Shown here: piece by piece, positions 1-7,733 of the stretch | Layout of the letters: every line of letters starts with the position of its first letter | Numbering within the stretch: the first letter of the stretch is position 1 | DNA from: Bacillota bacterium | GTDB lineage: Bacteria; Bacillota; Clostridia; Christensenellales; Aristaeellaceae | Reading direction: 5' to 3' | Assembly (NCBI GenBank): GCA_023396045.1 | Contig: JAEWXD010000034.1 | Span: 1-20,987 of the forward strand | Length of the DNA: 20,987 bases | Notes under the pieces: generated by a model | Seen by the model: the letters and a program-made list of their open reading frames with translations, nothing else | Database searches by the model: none | What the model was told of the DNA's origin: nothing | Translations under genes and position numbers: made by a program

Positions 1-732
1 GCCGTAAGCGTTTCTTCCCAAGTGGGTGGTGGCAGTGCAACATTGCTTTTGCAAGTAAAAGATGCAAATGGCAATAATGTAGCCAGCCGCAAATTCAAAA
101 ACGGCGTAGGCACTATCAATTTAACCAATCTGAAAGAGGGCAAGTATATTGCCATTTCTGCAGTAAGCAACGGCAATGGCAATGTAGGTAAAGATAGAAA
201 AGATTTTGTCGTTACTGCAAACCCCACAGCACCAACTACACTTACCCCGGAAGAAAAAGCAAATGATACTTATTTAAGTGTAAGTGTAAGCTACAATAAA
301 ACGGCAGTTGTCAATAGCTATATAGATGTATTGGTTACTTTAAACAATGTAATTGGCGATAATAACTATACTGTGAGCGTTACAGGTTTGGGCAAAGATC
401 AAAGCTTACAAGGCAAAGGCCAAAAGAATTACTCGTTTAAGCTGCCTGTACAAACCACTGCAGAACAAAGATTTACAGTGCAAGTATTAACCCAAAGTGG
501 TAAAAATAATTATAGCAATAGTTTTGTAGTAAATGCTGGCGGTACAGAGCAAGTTAACCCACAACCTCAACCGGGCATTATAACACCAAATTCTTCCACC
601 CCAAGTGATGGTAATACCAGCGGCCCTGGTACAAGTGCCCCTAATACTGGAATTTCTCCGGATATGGATGGCCCCGCCGGTCCTGGTACAGGTGGCGACG
701 ATGGCGTTATCTTTGGTATTTCAGGTAGTTAA
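1..732 (+). CDS. Secreted Ig-like/beta-sandwich protein, C-terminal part (5' truncated by window)
   Basis: The reading frame is open from the first base, so the gene starts upstream; the GTG at 22 is internal and has no ribosome binding site. About 243 residues are visible. They show two stretches of alternating hydrophobic and polar residues typical of beta-sandwich (Ig-like/CARDB-like) modules: about residues 1-80, rich in Gly, Asn and Val, and about 90-185. A Pro/Gly/Ser/Thr-rich low-complexity tail follows, containing PQPQPG and GPGTGGDD, and the protein ends at an ordinary TAA. There is no LPXTG motif and no C-terminal membrane helix. The composition fits a secreted or surface protein. 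The next gene downstream is also a secreted wall-binding protein, so the two may share a surface role. Exact family is not recognised; substrate and partners are unknown. Confidence 0.7.
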   Translation, partial: AVSVSSQVGGGSATLLLQVKDANGNNVASRKFKNGVGTINLTNLKEGKYIAISAVSNGNGNVGKDRKDFVVTANPTAPTTLTPEEKANDTYLSVSVSYNKTAVVNSYIDVLVTLNNVIGDNNYTVSVTGLGKDQSLQGKGQKNYSFKLPVQTTAEQRFTVQVLTQSGKNNYSNSFVVNAGGTEQVNPQPQPGIITPNSSTPSDGNTSGPGTSAPNTGISPDMDGPAGPGTGGDDGVIFGISGS

Positions 733-742
733 TTACATAACA

Positions 743-770
743 TGCATACACTCCAAATGGAGTGTATGTA
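743..770 (+). terminator. Hairpin downstream of the partial secreted gene
   Basis: A perfect 10-bp stem (745-754 with 759-768) with loop AAAT, extended by two weaker pairs, lies 12 nt after the stop codon. No strong T-run follows, so it is a weak intrinsic terminator or an mRNA 3'-end stabiliser. Confidence 0.5.
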
Positions 771-948
771 CTATTGCAATTTGATTTGAAAATAAAAAAT
801 ATACTAAATATCCATATGCAAAAATAATATAAGCAAGGCACAGATTTATAGAATATGGTTTCTAAATACAGTGTTTTTGCCAAGTTTTATTGGCTTTGCA
901 TAAAAATAGCGTTAAAGTTTAATTAAATATCTAAGTATGGAGGTAAAC

Positions 949-3354
949 ATGAAAAAACTACTCAGTGCTTTACTGGTGCTCACCATTCTTTTGGGAACCA
1001 TGTTAAGCATACCTACACAAGCCAAAGCAGATGCAATATTAGATACTGCTGCGGGTACACTTACAGTAGATGGTGTACAGCAAACTGGCTGGCAGTTTTA
1101 TAATGGTCATAAATATTATTTTGACCCTGCAACCGGCAAATGGAAATTGGGCTGGAAACAAATTGAAGGCAGCTGGTATTATTTTAGCCCTACAAACCCT
1201 AAGGGTGCAATGAAAACCGGCATACTCACCTTGGGTGGAAATTCCTATTACCTTGGCAGCGGTGCCATGCGTACCGGTTGGATTCGGGAAGGCAGCACCT
1301 ATTATCATGCTGAACCTACCGGTATTTTAAATAAAGGCTGGAAACAAATCGGTAAATACTGGTACTATTTTAATTCTACCAGCTTAACCATGCAAAGAGG
1401 TTGGATAAGCGTTGGCGGTAACAAGTATAAAACCGGTAGTAATGGTATTATGATTACCGGCTGGCATACCGATGCTAACGGCAAAACCTACTACTTTAAC
1501 TATCCCAATGGGGATATGGCAGTTGGCACAAAAACCATAAATGGCAAAACCTATTATTTTGCAAGTTCCGGCGAACTGAAAGCCGGTCTTACTGTTGATG
1601 CCGGTAAATTGTATTATTATAATGAAGCCGGTGTACCTCAAAAAGGTTGGAGATTTATAAACAACGCATGGTACTATTTTAACCCGGCTAAGGGTGGTGC
1701 TGCAGAAGTAGGTGGCCCTGTTAATATTGGTGGTAACCATTACTATTTTGGCACAGAAGGCACTATGAAAACCGGCTGGCAAAAAATAAATAATAACTGG
1801 TATTATTTTGCAGGCAGCGGCGCAGCATACAAAGGCTTTCAAAAAGTAGACGGCGTGCAATACATGTTTAGTAAAGCCGATGGTAAAATGTTAACCGGCA
1901 CACAAGTAGTAGATGGCAAAGTATATTACTTTGATGCAAATGGTGCAATGGCTATCGGTATTCGTCAAAACTTAGGCAAATATTACTACTATGGTGTTAA
2001 TGGTTTAGAATCCGGCTGGAAGACCGCCGGTGGTAAATGGTATTATTTCCAACCGGGCATCTTTGAAGCCTATGCGGGCGAAAAAGATGAAAAAATCAAT
2101 GGTGCACATTACTACTTTAACAAAGATGCAACAGCCCAAATAGGTTGGCGTAAAGATAGTACAGGCAAATGGTACTATTATGGTCCAAATGCTGCGCGTT
2201 ACGACAAAGGCTGGTTAACCTTAAACGGTAAACGTTATTATATGGATCCTGCTGCCAATGGCGTAATGACAACAGGCTTAAAAGAAATTACAGTAGGCAG
2301 CGTTAAAAATAAATATTATTTCCAAAGCAATGGCGAATTAAAAACCGGCTTTATTACAATAACAGGTGATTTGTATTATTTCTTACAAGACGGCCCTGCT
2401 TATAGCGGTTTCCTGTCTTTCAAGGGCAATACCTACTATTTTGACCCAACAACAAAAAAAGCTGTAAAAAATACAGAATTAACCGTAGACAATAAGAAAT
2501 ATCGTTTCGACAAAGACGGTTATATGTATAAATCCAGATGGTATAAAGATGGCAGTGGCGACTTCTATTTTTACAATGCTGTAGGCGAAATGCTAAAAGG
2601 TTTACAAACCGTTGATAATAACAAGTATTTATTCCATGCCACAACCGGTGTTATGCAAAAAGGCGTTCAATATCCATACAATAACAGTGTAAAAGCTTAT
2701 TTTGCTAAAGTAAGAGGCGAAGGCGGTAAACCTGAAGGTGCTATGGTAACCGGTTGGTTTAAAGACAGTGAAGGTCATAAATATGCTGAACCAAGCAATG
2801 GTGCATTGATTGAAAACAATTGGAAAGAAATTGTTGGCAAATGGTATCACTTTGGTGTAAATGGTGTTAGAGATACCAAGTGGTTGGTTCTTGGCTCTAA
2901 TAAATATTATTTAAACCCCAACGATAACGATGCAATGTTGATCGGTCGCCATTTTATTGAAGGCCAATGGTATGAATTTTCAGCTTCTGGCGCTCTGATT
3001 AACAGTGCAAGTAAGGCAGCTGCAATGGCACCATCTAGTTTGGTGGCTACCGGTGCTGAAGTGAAGGAACCGGTTGCTACACTCGCTCCGGAAGGCACAG
3101 AAACACCTGCAGAAACTGAAACACCTGCAGAAACCCCGGCTCCTGTAGAAACAGAAACACCTACAGAAGTTCCTGCAGAAACAGAAGCTCCTGCAGAAAC
3201 AGAAGCTCCCGCAGAAACAGAAGCTCCTGCAGAAACCCCGGCTCCTGTAGAAACAGAAACACCTACAGAAGCTCCTGCAGAAACAGAAGCTCCTGCAGAA
3301 ACGGAAACACCTACAGAAACGCCTGCAGAAACAGAAACAACTGCACAACAATAA
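949..3354 (+). CDS. Secreted cell-wall-binding-repeat protein with acidic repetitive tail
   Basis: The start is placed at ATG 949 because GGAGG at 939-943 lies 5 nt upstream; the ATG at 937 overlaps that site. The 801-residue product begins with a signal peptide (MKK, a Leu-rich core, then a TQAKADA cleavage region near residue 29). From about residue 40 to 680 it is built of consecutive repeats of about 20 residues with the pattern GW-x-x-x-x-G-x-WYYF, i.e. choline-binding/glucan-binding type cell-wall-binding repeats. These are known to fold as beta-hairpins that hold proteins to teichoic acid or polysaccharide. No catalytic domain is visible, so it is probably a structural or adhesive surface protein or a scaffold. 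The last 80 residues are ETE-AP-AETE repeats without a sortase motif. Anchoring is therefore inferred to be non-covalent. It stands alone, bounded by a terminator at each end. Confidence 0.85.
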   Translation: MKKLLSALLVLTILLGTMLSIPTQAKADAILDTAAGTLTVDGVQQTGWQFYNGHKYYFDPATGKWKLGWKQIEGSWYYFSPTNPKGAMKTGILTLGGNSYYLGSGAMRTGWIREGSTYYHAEPTGILNKGWKQIGKYWYYFNSTSLTMQRGWISVGGNKYKTGSNGIMITGWHTDANGKTYYFNYPNGDMAVGTKTINGKTYYFASSGELKAGLTVDAGKLYYYNEAGVPQKGWRFINNAWYYFNPAKGGAAEVGGPVNIGGNHYYFGTEGTMKTGWQKINNNWYYFAGSGAAYKGFQKVDGVQYMFSKADGKMLTGTQVVDGKVYYFDANGAMAIGIRQNLGKYYYYGVNGLESGWKTAGGKWYYFQPGIFEAYAGEKDEKINGAHYYFNKDATAQIGWRKDSTGKWYYYGPNAARYDKGWLTLNGKRYYMDPAANGVMTTGLKEITVGSVKNKYYFQSNGELKTGFITITGDLYYFLQDGPAYSGFLSFKGNTYYFDPTTKKAVKNTELTVDNKKYRFDKDGYMYKSRWYKDGSGDFYFYNAVGEMLKGLQTVDNNKYLFHATTGVMQKGVQYPYNNSVKAYFAKVRGEGGKPEGAMVTGWFKDSEGHKYAEPSNGALIENNWKEIVGKWYHFGVNGVRDTKWLVLGSNKYYLNPNDNDAMLIGRHFIEGQWYEFSASGALINSASKAAAMAPSSLVATGAEVKEPVATLAPEGTETPAETETPAETPAPVETETPTEVPAETEAPAETEAPAETEAPAETPAPVETETPTEAPAETEAPAETETPTETPAETETTAQQ
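3097..3345 (+). repeat. Tandem 18-bp-unit repeat encoding the acidic Ala-Glu-Thr tail
   Basis: The 3' end of the wall-binding gene is built from variants of an 18-bp unit, GCTCCTGCAGAAACAGAA (Ala-Pro-Ala-Glu-Thr-Glu). A higher-order unit of about 102 bp is duplicated: the stretch starting at 3124 recurs starting at 3226 with very few differences. Such arrays change length by slippage or recombination, so copy number probably differs between strains. Confidence 0.85.
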
Positions 3355-3361
3355 TATAAAT

Positions 3362-3392
3362 AAAAAATCATCGGCTATGCCGATGGTTTTTT
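3362..3392 (+). terminator. Intrinsic terminator of the wall-binding protein gene
   Basis: A 7-bp GC-containing stem (CATCGGC 3369-3375 with GCCGATG 3379-3385), loop TAT, is flanked upstream by an A-run and followed by GTTTTTT. It starts 8 nt after the stop codon. Confidence 0.9.
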
Positions 3393-3553
3393 GTATGTAA
3401 AAACAATTTGTGTATGGTATTATTTGCAGCGATTATTCTTGCCGTTTTACAGCACAAACCAATTTTAAACAGGCAAAAATGATACACAGTTACTCTATTT
3501 TTTAATAAAAGCAACATAAAATCATTCTATTTTACATATATCAAGTGAAATAG

Positions 3554-3590
3554 AAAATGCCCCCTTATATAAGGGGGCATTTTTATTTTT
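3554..3590. terminator. Bidirectional terminator between the wall-binding gene and the hexosaminidase gene
   Basis: A 9-bp stem TGCCCCCTT/AAGGGGGCA (3558-3566 with 3571-3579) with loop ATAT is flanked by AAAA on the left and TTTTTATTTTT on the right. It can end minus-strand transcription from the hexosaminidase gene, whose stop codon lies in the right flank, and plus-strand transcription arriving from the left. The preceding 160 bp (3393-3553) show no gene. Confidence 0.85.
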
Positions 3591-5373
3591 CTTCACTTGT
3601 GTAGGCAAGCATCAATGCACGTATCACTTCTGTGGCACGAGATAGTTCAGCTTCTTGGTTGTATGCACGGTGTTGCTCGCAATACTTGTGCCAGAACTTG
3701 CAAAGCTTATCAAAACTGCCGTGGTAGGTATAGTTCTGTAAATCAAAAAGGTTAAAGGCACGTACCCCTTGGCAAAGGGTGAGCATTTCTAAAATAAAGC
3801 TTCTGTCATGTGCGCATACCAACTTGCTATATAAAATTTCTTCCAGTACAGAAAGTTTGGCATAGTCTAATTTTTCTTGTTCTTGGCACAATTTCTTTAT
3901 ATGCTCTTGGTAAGCAGGCTTTTGCACAACATCTTTGTCAAGGCTAAGCACCAACTCATGCCAATTTACAATTTGGTACTCCGCAATGTCCAGCAATATG
4001 CCGGGCAACTGTTTATCTTTATAATGGAACCAACCAAAGTGTTCTAAAAATTCTTCTTTGTTTTCGCGCCCTCTGCCTTCCCAAGCAACTGCGCCGTTGT
4101 AGGCAATGGATAAGTGTTGCAGTTTGTGCTTTAGAATATCGCCAAAGTCGCCCCAACAGGTTAAGCAGTAGCCCTGTATGCCATATTTCATTGCCAAACG
4201 GCTCAAGGCATCGCTGTTTTTAAACATTACATCGTAGTTGGGAAGCAGTCGGTTCCAGCTGGAAGTGCCGGCGCAAACTTGCACATGGGGTTTTTGTGCA
4301 ATGGCTTTTCTGTTTTCTTCGCTTGGCTCTGCGCTATAATCCCAATCCAAGTATACAATATCGTTCGGCATTTGTTGAAAATCGCCGCGGAGTAATATAT
4401 CGTCCCACATCATAACGGTCTTGCCCTTGCCCTTTACATAGTTGGCAATGCGTTTGCTAAAATCGCAATACACTTGGTATCTGTGTTCGGGGGTGGGCAC
4501 GCTGTCTTTGTTTTTTTCACAACACAGGTCAAAGGTTTCGTCGCAGCAGATGTTAAAATATTGGCTATGGAAGAGGGGTAGATATTGGTCTATCATTTTG
4601 CAAACCAATGCAAAGGCTTCTTCATGGAATGGGTTGATGGTATGGCTGCCCATGCGGTGTACAAAGCTGTAAGGCGCAGTGTCTGGATTGTTGCGCTCAC
4701 ACAGGTCTTTGTGTTTTTGGGTGCGTAATATTTCATACATGTGGCCAAAGGTGGTAATAGAGGGAATCAGGTCTATACCACGCTCTTGGGCATAGCTTTG
4801 CAATTCAATAACATCATTGGCTTGCAGGGGGCATTTGTCAAACCATACTTGTTCTAATCCTTCAAAGGCAAAGCAATGCTCTATATAAAACTGAAACTGG
4901 TTATATTTGTAGTAGGCGGCTGTGTCAATCAGTTCTTTCAGGCTTTGCATGGTGGGCATTTTGCCGCGGGTAATATCGTGGTAGTAGCCACGCTCTACAA
5001 AGGCGGGGCAATCTTTTATTTCTACATAGGGAATGTTGTTTTGCGTGCTGTCTATCAGTTGCAGCAAGGTATAGGCACCATAGAGCATACCGATGTGGGT
5101 AGATGCAAAGAGTGTAATGGTATTCTCTATACGCAAAATATATTCTTCTTTTTCTAAACCGTCTTGGTAGGCAAATGTGATTTTTGCCTTTGGGTTTTCC
5201 GGCATATTCTGCAAAGAAAAACCAAGCAGTTTTTCCAAACGCTCATTAAACAGTTTGGCAACAATAAAGTTTTCGCAACTTAATATAAAGTGCATACGTA
5301 TACGGCGGGTGCTGTTTTTTAATAGCACCACTTCTCGAGGTTCTGGAATGAGTTGCAATGTAATGGGGTTCAT
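3583..5373 (-). CDS. Glycoside hydrolase family 20-type beta-N-acetylhexosaminidase
   Basis: The 596-residue product has the layout of GH20 enzymes: an N-terminal alpha/beta (GH20b-like) domain at about residues 5-120, then a TIM barrel from about 125 with the opening signature RGYYHDITRGKMPT. The adjacent acid pair D278-E279 in NICCDET is at the position of the catalytic Asp-Glu of GH20, which uses the substrate acetamido group as nucleophile. A MMWDD motif lies at 321-325. The likely reaction is release of terminal GlcNAc or GalNAc from glycans or wall fragments. There is no signal peptide, so it is presumably cytoplasmic and acts on imported oligosaccharides. The start is supported by AAGGAG 9-10 nt upstream. 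Oddly, the usual HxGGDE loop reads NICCDE here, which suggests a divergent subfamily and leaves exact substrate open. It is a single-gene unit with its own terminator. Confidence 0.85.
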   Translation of the reverse strand: MNPITLQLIPEPREVVLLKNSTRRIRMHFILSCENFIVAKLFNERLEKLLGFSLQNMPENPKAKITFAYQDGLEKEEYILRIENTITLFASTHIGMLYGAYTLLQLIDSTQNNIPYVEIKDCPAFVERGYYHDITRGKMPTMQSLKELIDTAAYYKYNQFQFYIEHCFAFEGLEQVWFDKCPLQANDVIELQSYAQERGIDLIPSITTFGHMYEILRTQKHKDLCERNNPDTAPYSFVHRMGSHTINPFHEEAFALVCKMIDQYLPLFHSQYFNICCDETFDLCCEKNKDSVPTPEHRYQVYCDFSKRIANYVKGKGKTVMMWDDILLRGDFQQMPNDIVYLDWDYSAEPSEENRKAIAQKPHVQVCAGTSSWNRLLPNYDVMFKNSDALSRLAMKYGIQGYCLTCWGDFGDILKHKLQHLSIAYNGAVAWEGRGRENKEEFLEHFGWFHYKDKQLPGILLDIAEYQIVNWHELVLSLDKDVVQKPAYQEHIKKLCQEQEKLDYAKLSVLEEILYSKLVCAHDRSFILEMLTLCQGVRAFNLFDLQNYTYHGSFDKLCKFWHKYCEQHRAYNQEAELSRATEVIRALMLAYTSEEK

Positions 5374-5394
5374 ACGCTACTCCTTTATTATATG

Positions 5395-5412
5395 GCACAA
5401 GTGTATTTGTGC
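5395..5412. promoter_or_regulatory. Inverted repeat in the hexosaminidase 5' leader (possible operator)
   Basis: GCACAA and TTGTGC flank a 6-nt spacer, about 20 bp upstream of the start codon and downstream of the likely -10. The symmetry and position suit a repressor site or a leader hairpin. No regulator can be assigned. Confidence 0.35.
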
Positions 5413-5435
5413 AATTTTTGTGTTTCTTACAAAAT

Positions 5436-5464
5436 ATTATACAAAAAAATCGCCAAAATGCATA
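5436..5464 (-). promoter_or_regulatory. Possible promoter of the hexosaminidase gene
   Basis: Read on the minus strand there is a perfect TATAAT (5436-5441), with a weak -35 TATGCA (5459-5464) at 17-bp spacing. The expected transcript start is about 55 nt upstream of the start codon, so the inverted repeat at 5395-5412 would be transcribed. Confidence 0.4.
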
Positions 5465-5550
5465 GATGAAGATTTGTTTTTATTGTAACAAAGTGCAAAT
5501 AAAACAATGAGGTGTGTTTATAGCGTGTATAAAAGGCAACATTATTTTTT

Positions 5551-5590
5551 TAAAACAAAAGGCCCCGTATATTACGGGGCAAAATTTTTT
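5551..5590 (-). terminator. Terminator at the end of the ppk2 operon
   Basis: An 8-bp GC-rich stem GCCCCGTA/TACGGGGC (5562-5569 with 5573-5580) has a 3-nt loop. On the minus strand it is followed by CCTTTTGTTTT. It lies about 25 bp beyond the stop of the last operon gene. The plus-strand flank AAAATTTTTT makes it potentially bidirectional. Confidence 0.85.
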
Positions 5591-5605
5591 AATGGGTATG
5601 GTATT

Positions 5606-6505
5606 TTATTCCGCTGCAAAGGCTTCTAATAAGAAGTAGGCTGCACCAAAAGCCCTTTGGAAATGGGCAACCGTTTTATCTGTGGTGCTGTTTTTTTCTG
5701 TTTCAAACTCTGTTGCAATGGTTTGCAATTCCTTTATTGTAGAACGGAAGCTGCTATCCATGCTTAATAGCAAAAGGCAGGTATATTCAAAAATCTTTTG
5801 ACTGGCATTGTTTAGCTGGTCGCCAACGGTTTGGCTCTGTTCATCTGCGGCAAGGTGTTCCTGTAGCAGTTTTTCAGCCGCATCCACTATGCTGGTATTT
5901 GTGCTTGTATTGGCTACCAAAACGCTCAAAGCATCTACGGTTCTATATAGGGCGTTTACCAACAAATGCTCAGGTTTTTCTGTGTTTGCAATACCGTTTT
6001 CATAATCATTTTCAATTTCGCCTAATACTTCGTCTAAATGATTGTCTGTATTTGTGGCTTTTATACACAACATTACCCATTGGTAGAGCATTTGTGCAAG
6101 CGCTGTTTGTTGTACTGCATAATTGTTGTTTTCCGGCAAAGGCAAAGTTTCAAATGCCTTTTTTTGTGCAGCAATTTGCTCTGTGTAAGTGCCCTTGTCT
6201 AAGTTTTCGGCGATATACATATAACTTTGCACAATACCGCGCAAGGCAATAATGTTCATTTCTTCCGTATTATCGCCGGTGTCATTCATGGCTTTTTCAT
6301 ATTCATCCATAATATGAGGGAATTTCCAAGCATAGCCTTCTGCTGATTCACCTACCAAATTACTCAATTCTTTGTCTGTAGTGGTGGAATCTGCAAGGCT
6401 GGCAACTGCGGTATCTTTCACAACAGCATTATCCAAAGGCAAATCTGCTATGCCGGCATGCAGGATAAATGTAAACAGTACTGCAAGGCTGATGATTTTA
6501 TTCAT
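5606..6505 (-). CDS. Secreted helical protein of unknown function
   Basis: The 299-residue product starts with a signal peptide (MNKIISLAVLFTFILHAG, followed by a likely cleavage near residue 20). No second membrane segment or lipobox Cys is apparent; the mature part is predicted from composition to be mainly alpha-helical and acidic, with many Glu, Gln, Asn and Thr. No recognisable catalytic motif is visible, so it is exported to the wall or medium with unknown role. The start is the ATG at 6505, preceded by GAAGGAAAG. It follows the acetyltransferase/glycosylase gene by 18 nt on the same strand and is followed by a strong terminator, making it the last gene of the ppk2 operon. Function is not inferable from context. 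Confidence 0.7.
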   Translation of the reverse strand: MNKIISLAVLFTFILHAGIADLPLDNAVVKDTAVASLADSTTTDKELSNLVGESAEGYAWKFPHIMDEYEKAMNDTGDNTEEMNIIALRGIVQSYMYIAENLDKGTYTEQIAAQKKAFETLPLPENNNYAVQQTALAQMLYQWVMLCIKATNTDNHLDEVLGEIENDYENGIANTEKPEHLLVNALYRTVDALSVLVANTSTNTSIVDAAEKLLQEHLAADEQSQTVGDQLNNASQKIFEYTCLLLLSMDSSFRSTIKELQTIATEFETEKNSTTDKTVAHFQRAFGAAYFLLEAFAAE

Positions 6506-6523
6506 TACATTCTTTCCTTCTAT

Positions 6524-7732
6524 TTATTTTATACGCAAAGCCTTTAACGCTGTTTTGTGCTCTTCGCTTACACGAAAAGACTCCACGGCCTTTTGTATGG
6601 CTTTATTATGTGTCTTTTTAGAGAATGCGGGTTTGTTGAACAAGGGCAATGTGTGTTCGTATTGCAGGTACAAAGCCTCTGCCAAAAGCCAAGCCAGCCC
6701 CATATGTACATAATAATGGTCATCGTCCACTTGCGTGCAAAGTGCAAGCGTATGTTTTATATGGTCATCGTCCAAAAAGCAGAACAGCGCAAGTAAGCCC
6801 ATGCGCATATAGTAGGGTTCTTTGCTGGCAAGCCAAGTGTGTAGGGGTTCCCAAAGCAATTCCTTGTGCTTAAAATGTTTGAATGCGCTGGAATCACATA
6901 CGGCCCAGTTGTTGATGTAGGGCAAAAAGCGCTCTAAGTAGTACAGGCGCACGCTTTCTTCTTTGATAAGATTAATGCAAAACATGTGCAATAAATTTTC
7001 GTCATGGCAGCTATGCTCGTTTTGCGATATAAAGGCAAGTCTTTGCAAAGGGGTCAGGCTTTTTGCCAAAGTGCGTAATTGGGGTAACGTATTGCCTTTA
7101 AAATAGGCAAGTGGTAAATTGGGTATCAGCTTTGCATCAAAGGCGATACGCTTTTCGTTTTTGTTTTGCTCTATTTGCGTTGCTATGCTTTGCTGTGTTG
7201 CCTTCACCAAACGGGGATTTATGGCAACTACACATTCTGTAGCTTGTATACTACCATCTTGGTGCTGTAAATTACGCTTGCCATAAGGCATAAAGCCAAA
7301 TTTTTGGTGTATTGCTCGGGATGCTTTGTTGTGTATAAAATAGTCGCTGTCTATAAAATCCAGGTTCAATGTGGTAAACAAATAGTGCATTATGCATTGC
7401 AGTACTTCGCTCATAAAGCCTTGTTTATGGTGGCTTTTGGCAAGCACAAAGCCAATGTTTACACCGTTTTCTGCAAAGGCATCACTATGGTATATGCCAA
7501 GGCTGCCAATCACTTTGCCTTGATGTTCTATGGCAAATTCGTTGTTGTGCAATATAAACATAGCCAGCACATGTTGTGTGGTTTCAATGCTTGTATGGTG
7601 CAGCCAACCTGCCATTTCGCCTACGCCTTCCACCTTGGCATAGCTGTAAAAATCGTGCAAGTCGTTTTGACGAAAAGCACGCAATGTGCAGCGAGGAGTA
7701 CATAGTACCGTATTTTGAATTTTAAATTGCAT
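6524..7732 (-). CDS. Fusion of GNAT N-acetyltransferase with AlkD-like DNA alkylation repair glycosylase
   Basis: The start is placed at ATG 7732, immediately after the ppk2 stop; an upstream in-frame TTG at 7762 would overlap ppk2. The 402-residue product has two domains. Residues about 5-170 match RimJ/RimL-type GNAT acetyltransferases: TPRCTLRAF opening, IGSLGIYHSD strand, acetyl-CoA loop region near HHKQGFMSEVL, and the N-x-x-S-x-x-x-x-x-K-x-G-F-M ending. Residues about 200-400 are a helical-repeat domain resembling AlkD, which excises alkylated bases. NNWAVCD carries W276 and D280 with the W-x-x-x-D spacing of AlkD catalytic residues; R310 and W348 sit where AlkD has its further active-site Arg and Trp. 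The acetyltransferase substrate is unknown. Coupled translation with ppk2 is likely (stop and start are almost adjacent). Confidence 0.8.
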   Translation of the reverse strand: MQFKIQNTVLCTPRCTLRAFRQNDLHDFYSYAKVEGVGEMAGWLHHTSIETTQHVLAMFILHNNEFAIEHQGKVIGSLGIYHSDAFAENGVNIGFVLAKSHHKQGFMSEVLQCIMHYLFTTLNLDFIDSDYFIHNKASRAIHQKFGFMPYGKRNLQHQDGSIQATECVVAINPRLVKATQQSIATQIEQNKNEKRIAFDAKLIPNLPLAYFKGNTLPQLRTLAKSLTPLQRLAFISQNEHSCHDENLLHMFCINLIKEESVRLYYLERFLPYINNWAVCDSSAFKHFKHKELLWEPLHTWLASKEPYYMRMGLLALFCFLDDDHIKHTLALCTQVDDDHYYVHMGLAWLLAEALYLQYEHTLPLFNKPAFSKKTHNKAIQKAVESFRVSEEHKTALKALRIK

Positions 7733-7733
7733 A

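Noticed and set aside
2907..3371. Long minus-strand ORF of Ser/Ala/Gly/Val repeats
   Set aside because: It is the mirror of the repetitive acidic tail of the wall-binding gene; no ribosome binding site and low-complexity by consequence of the repeat.
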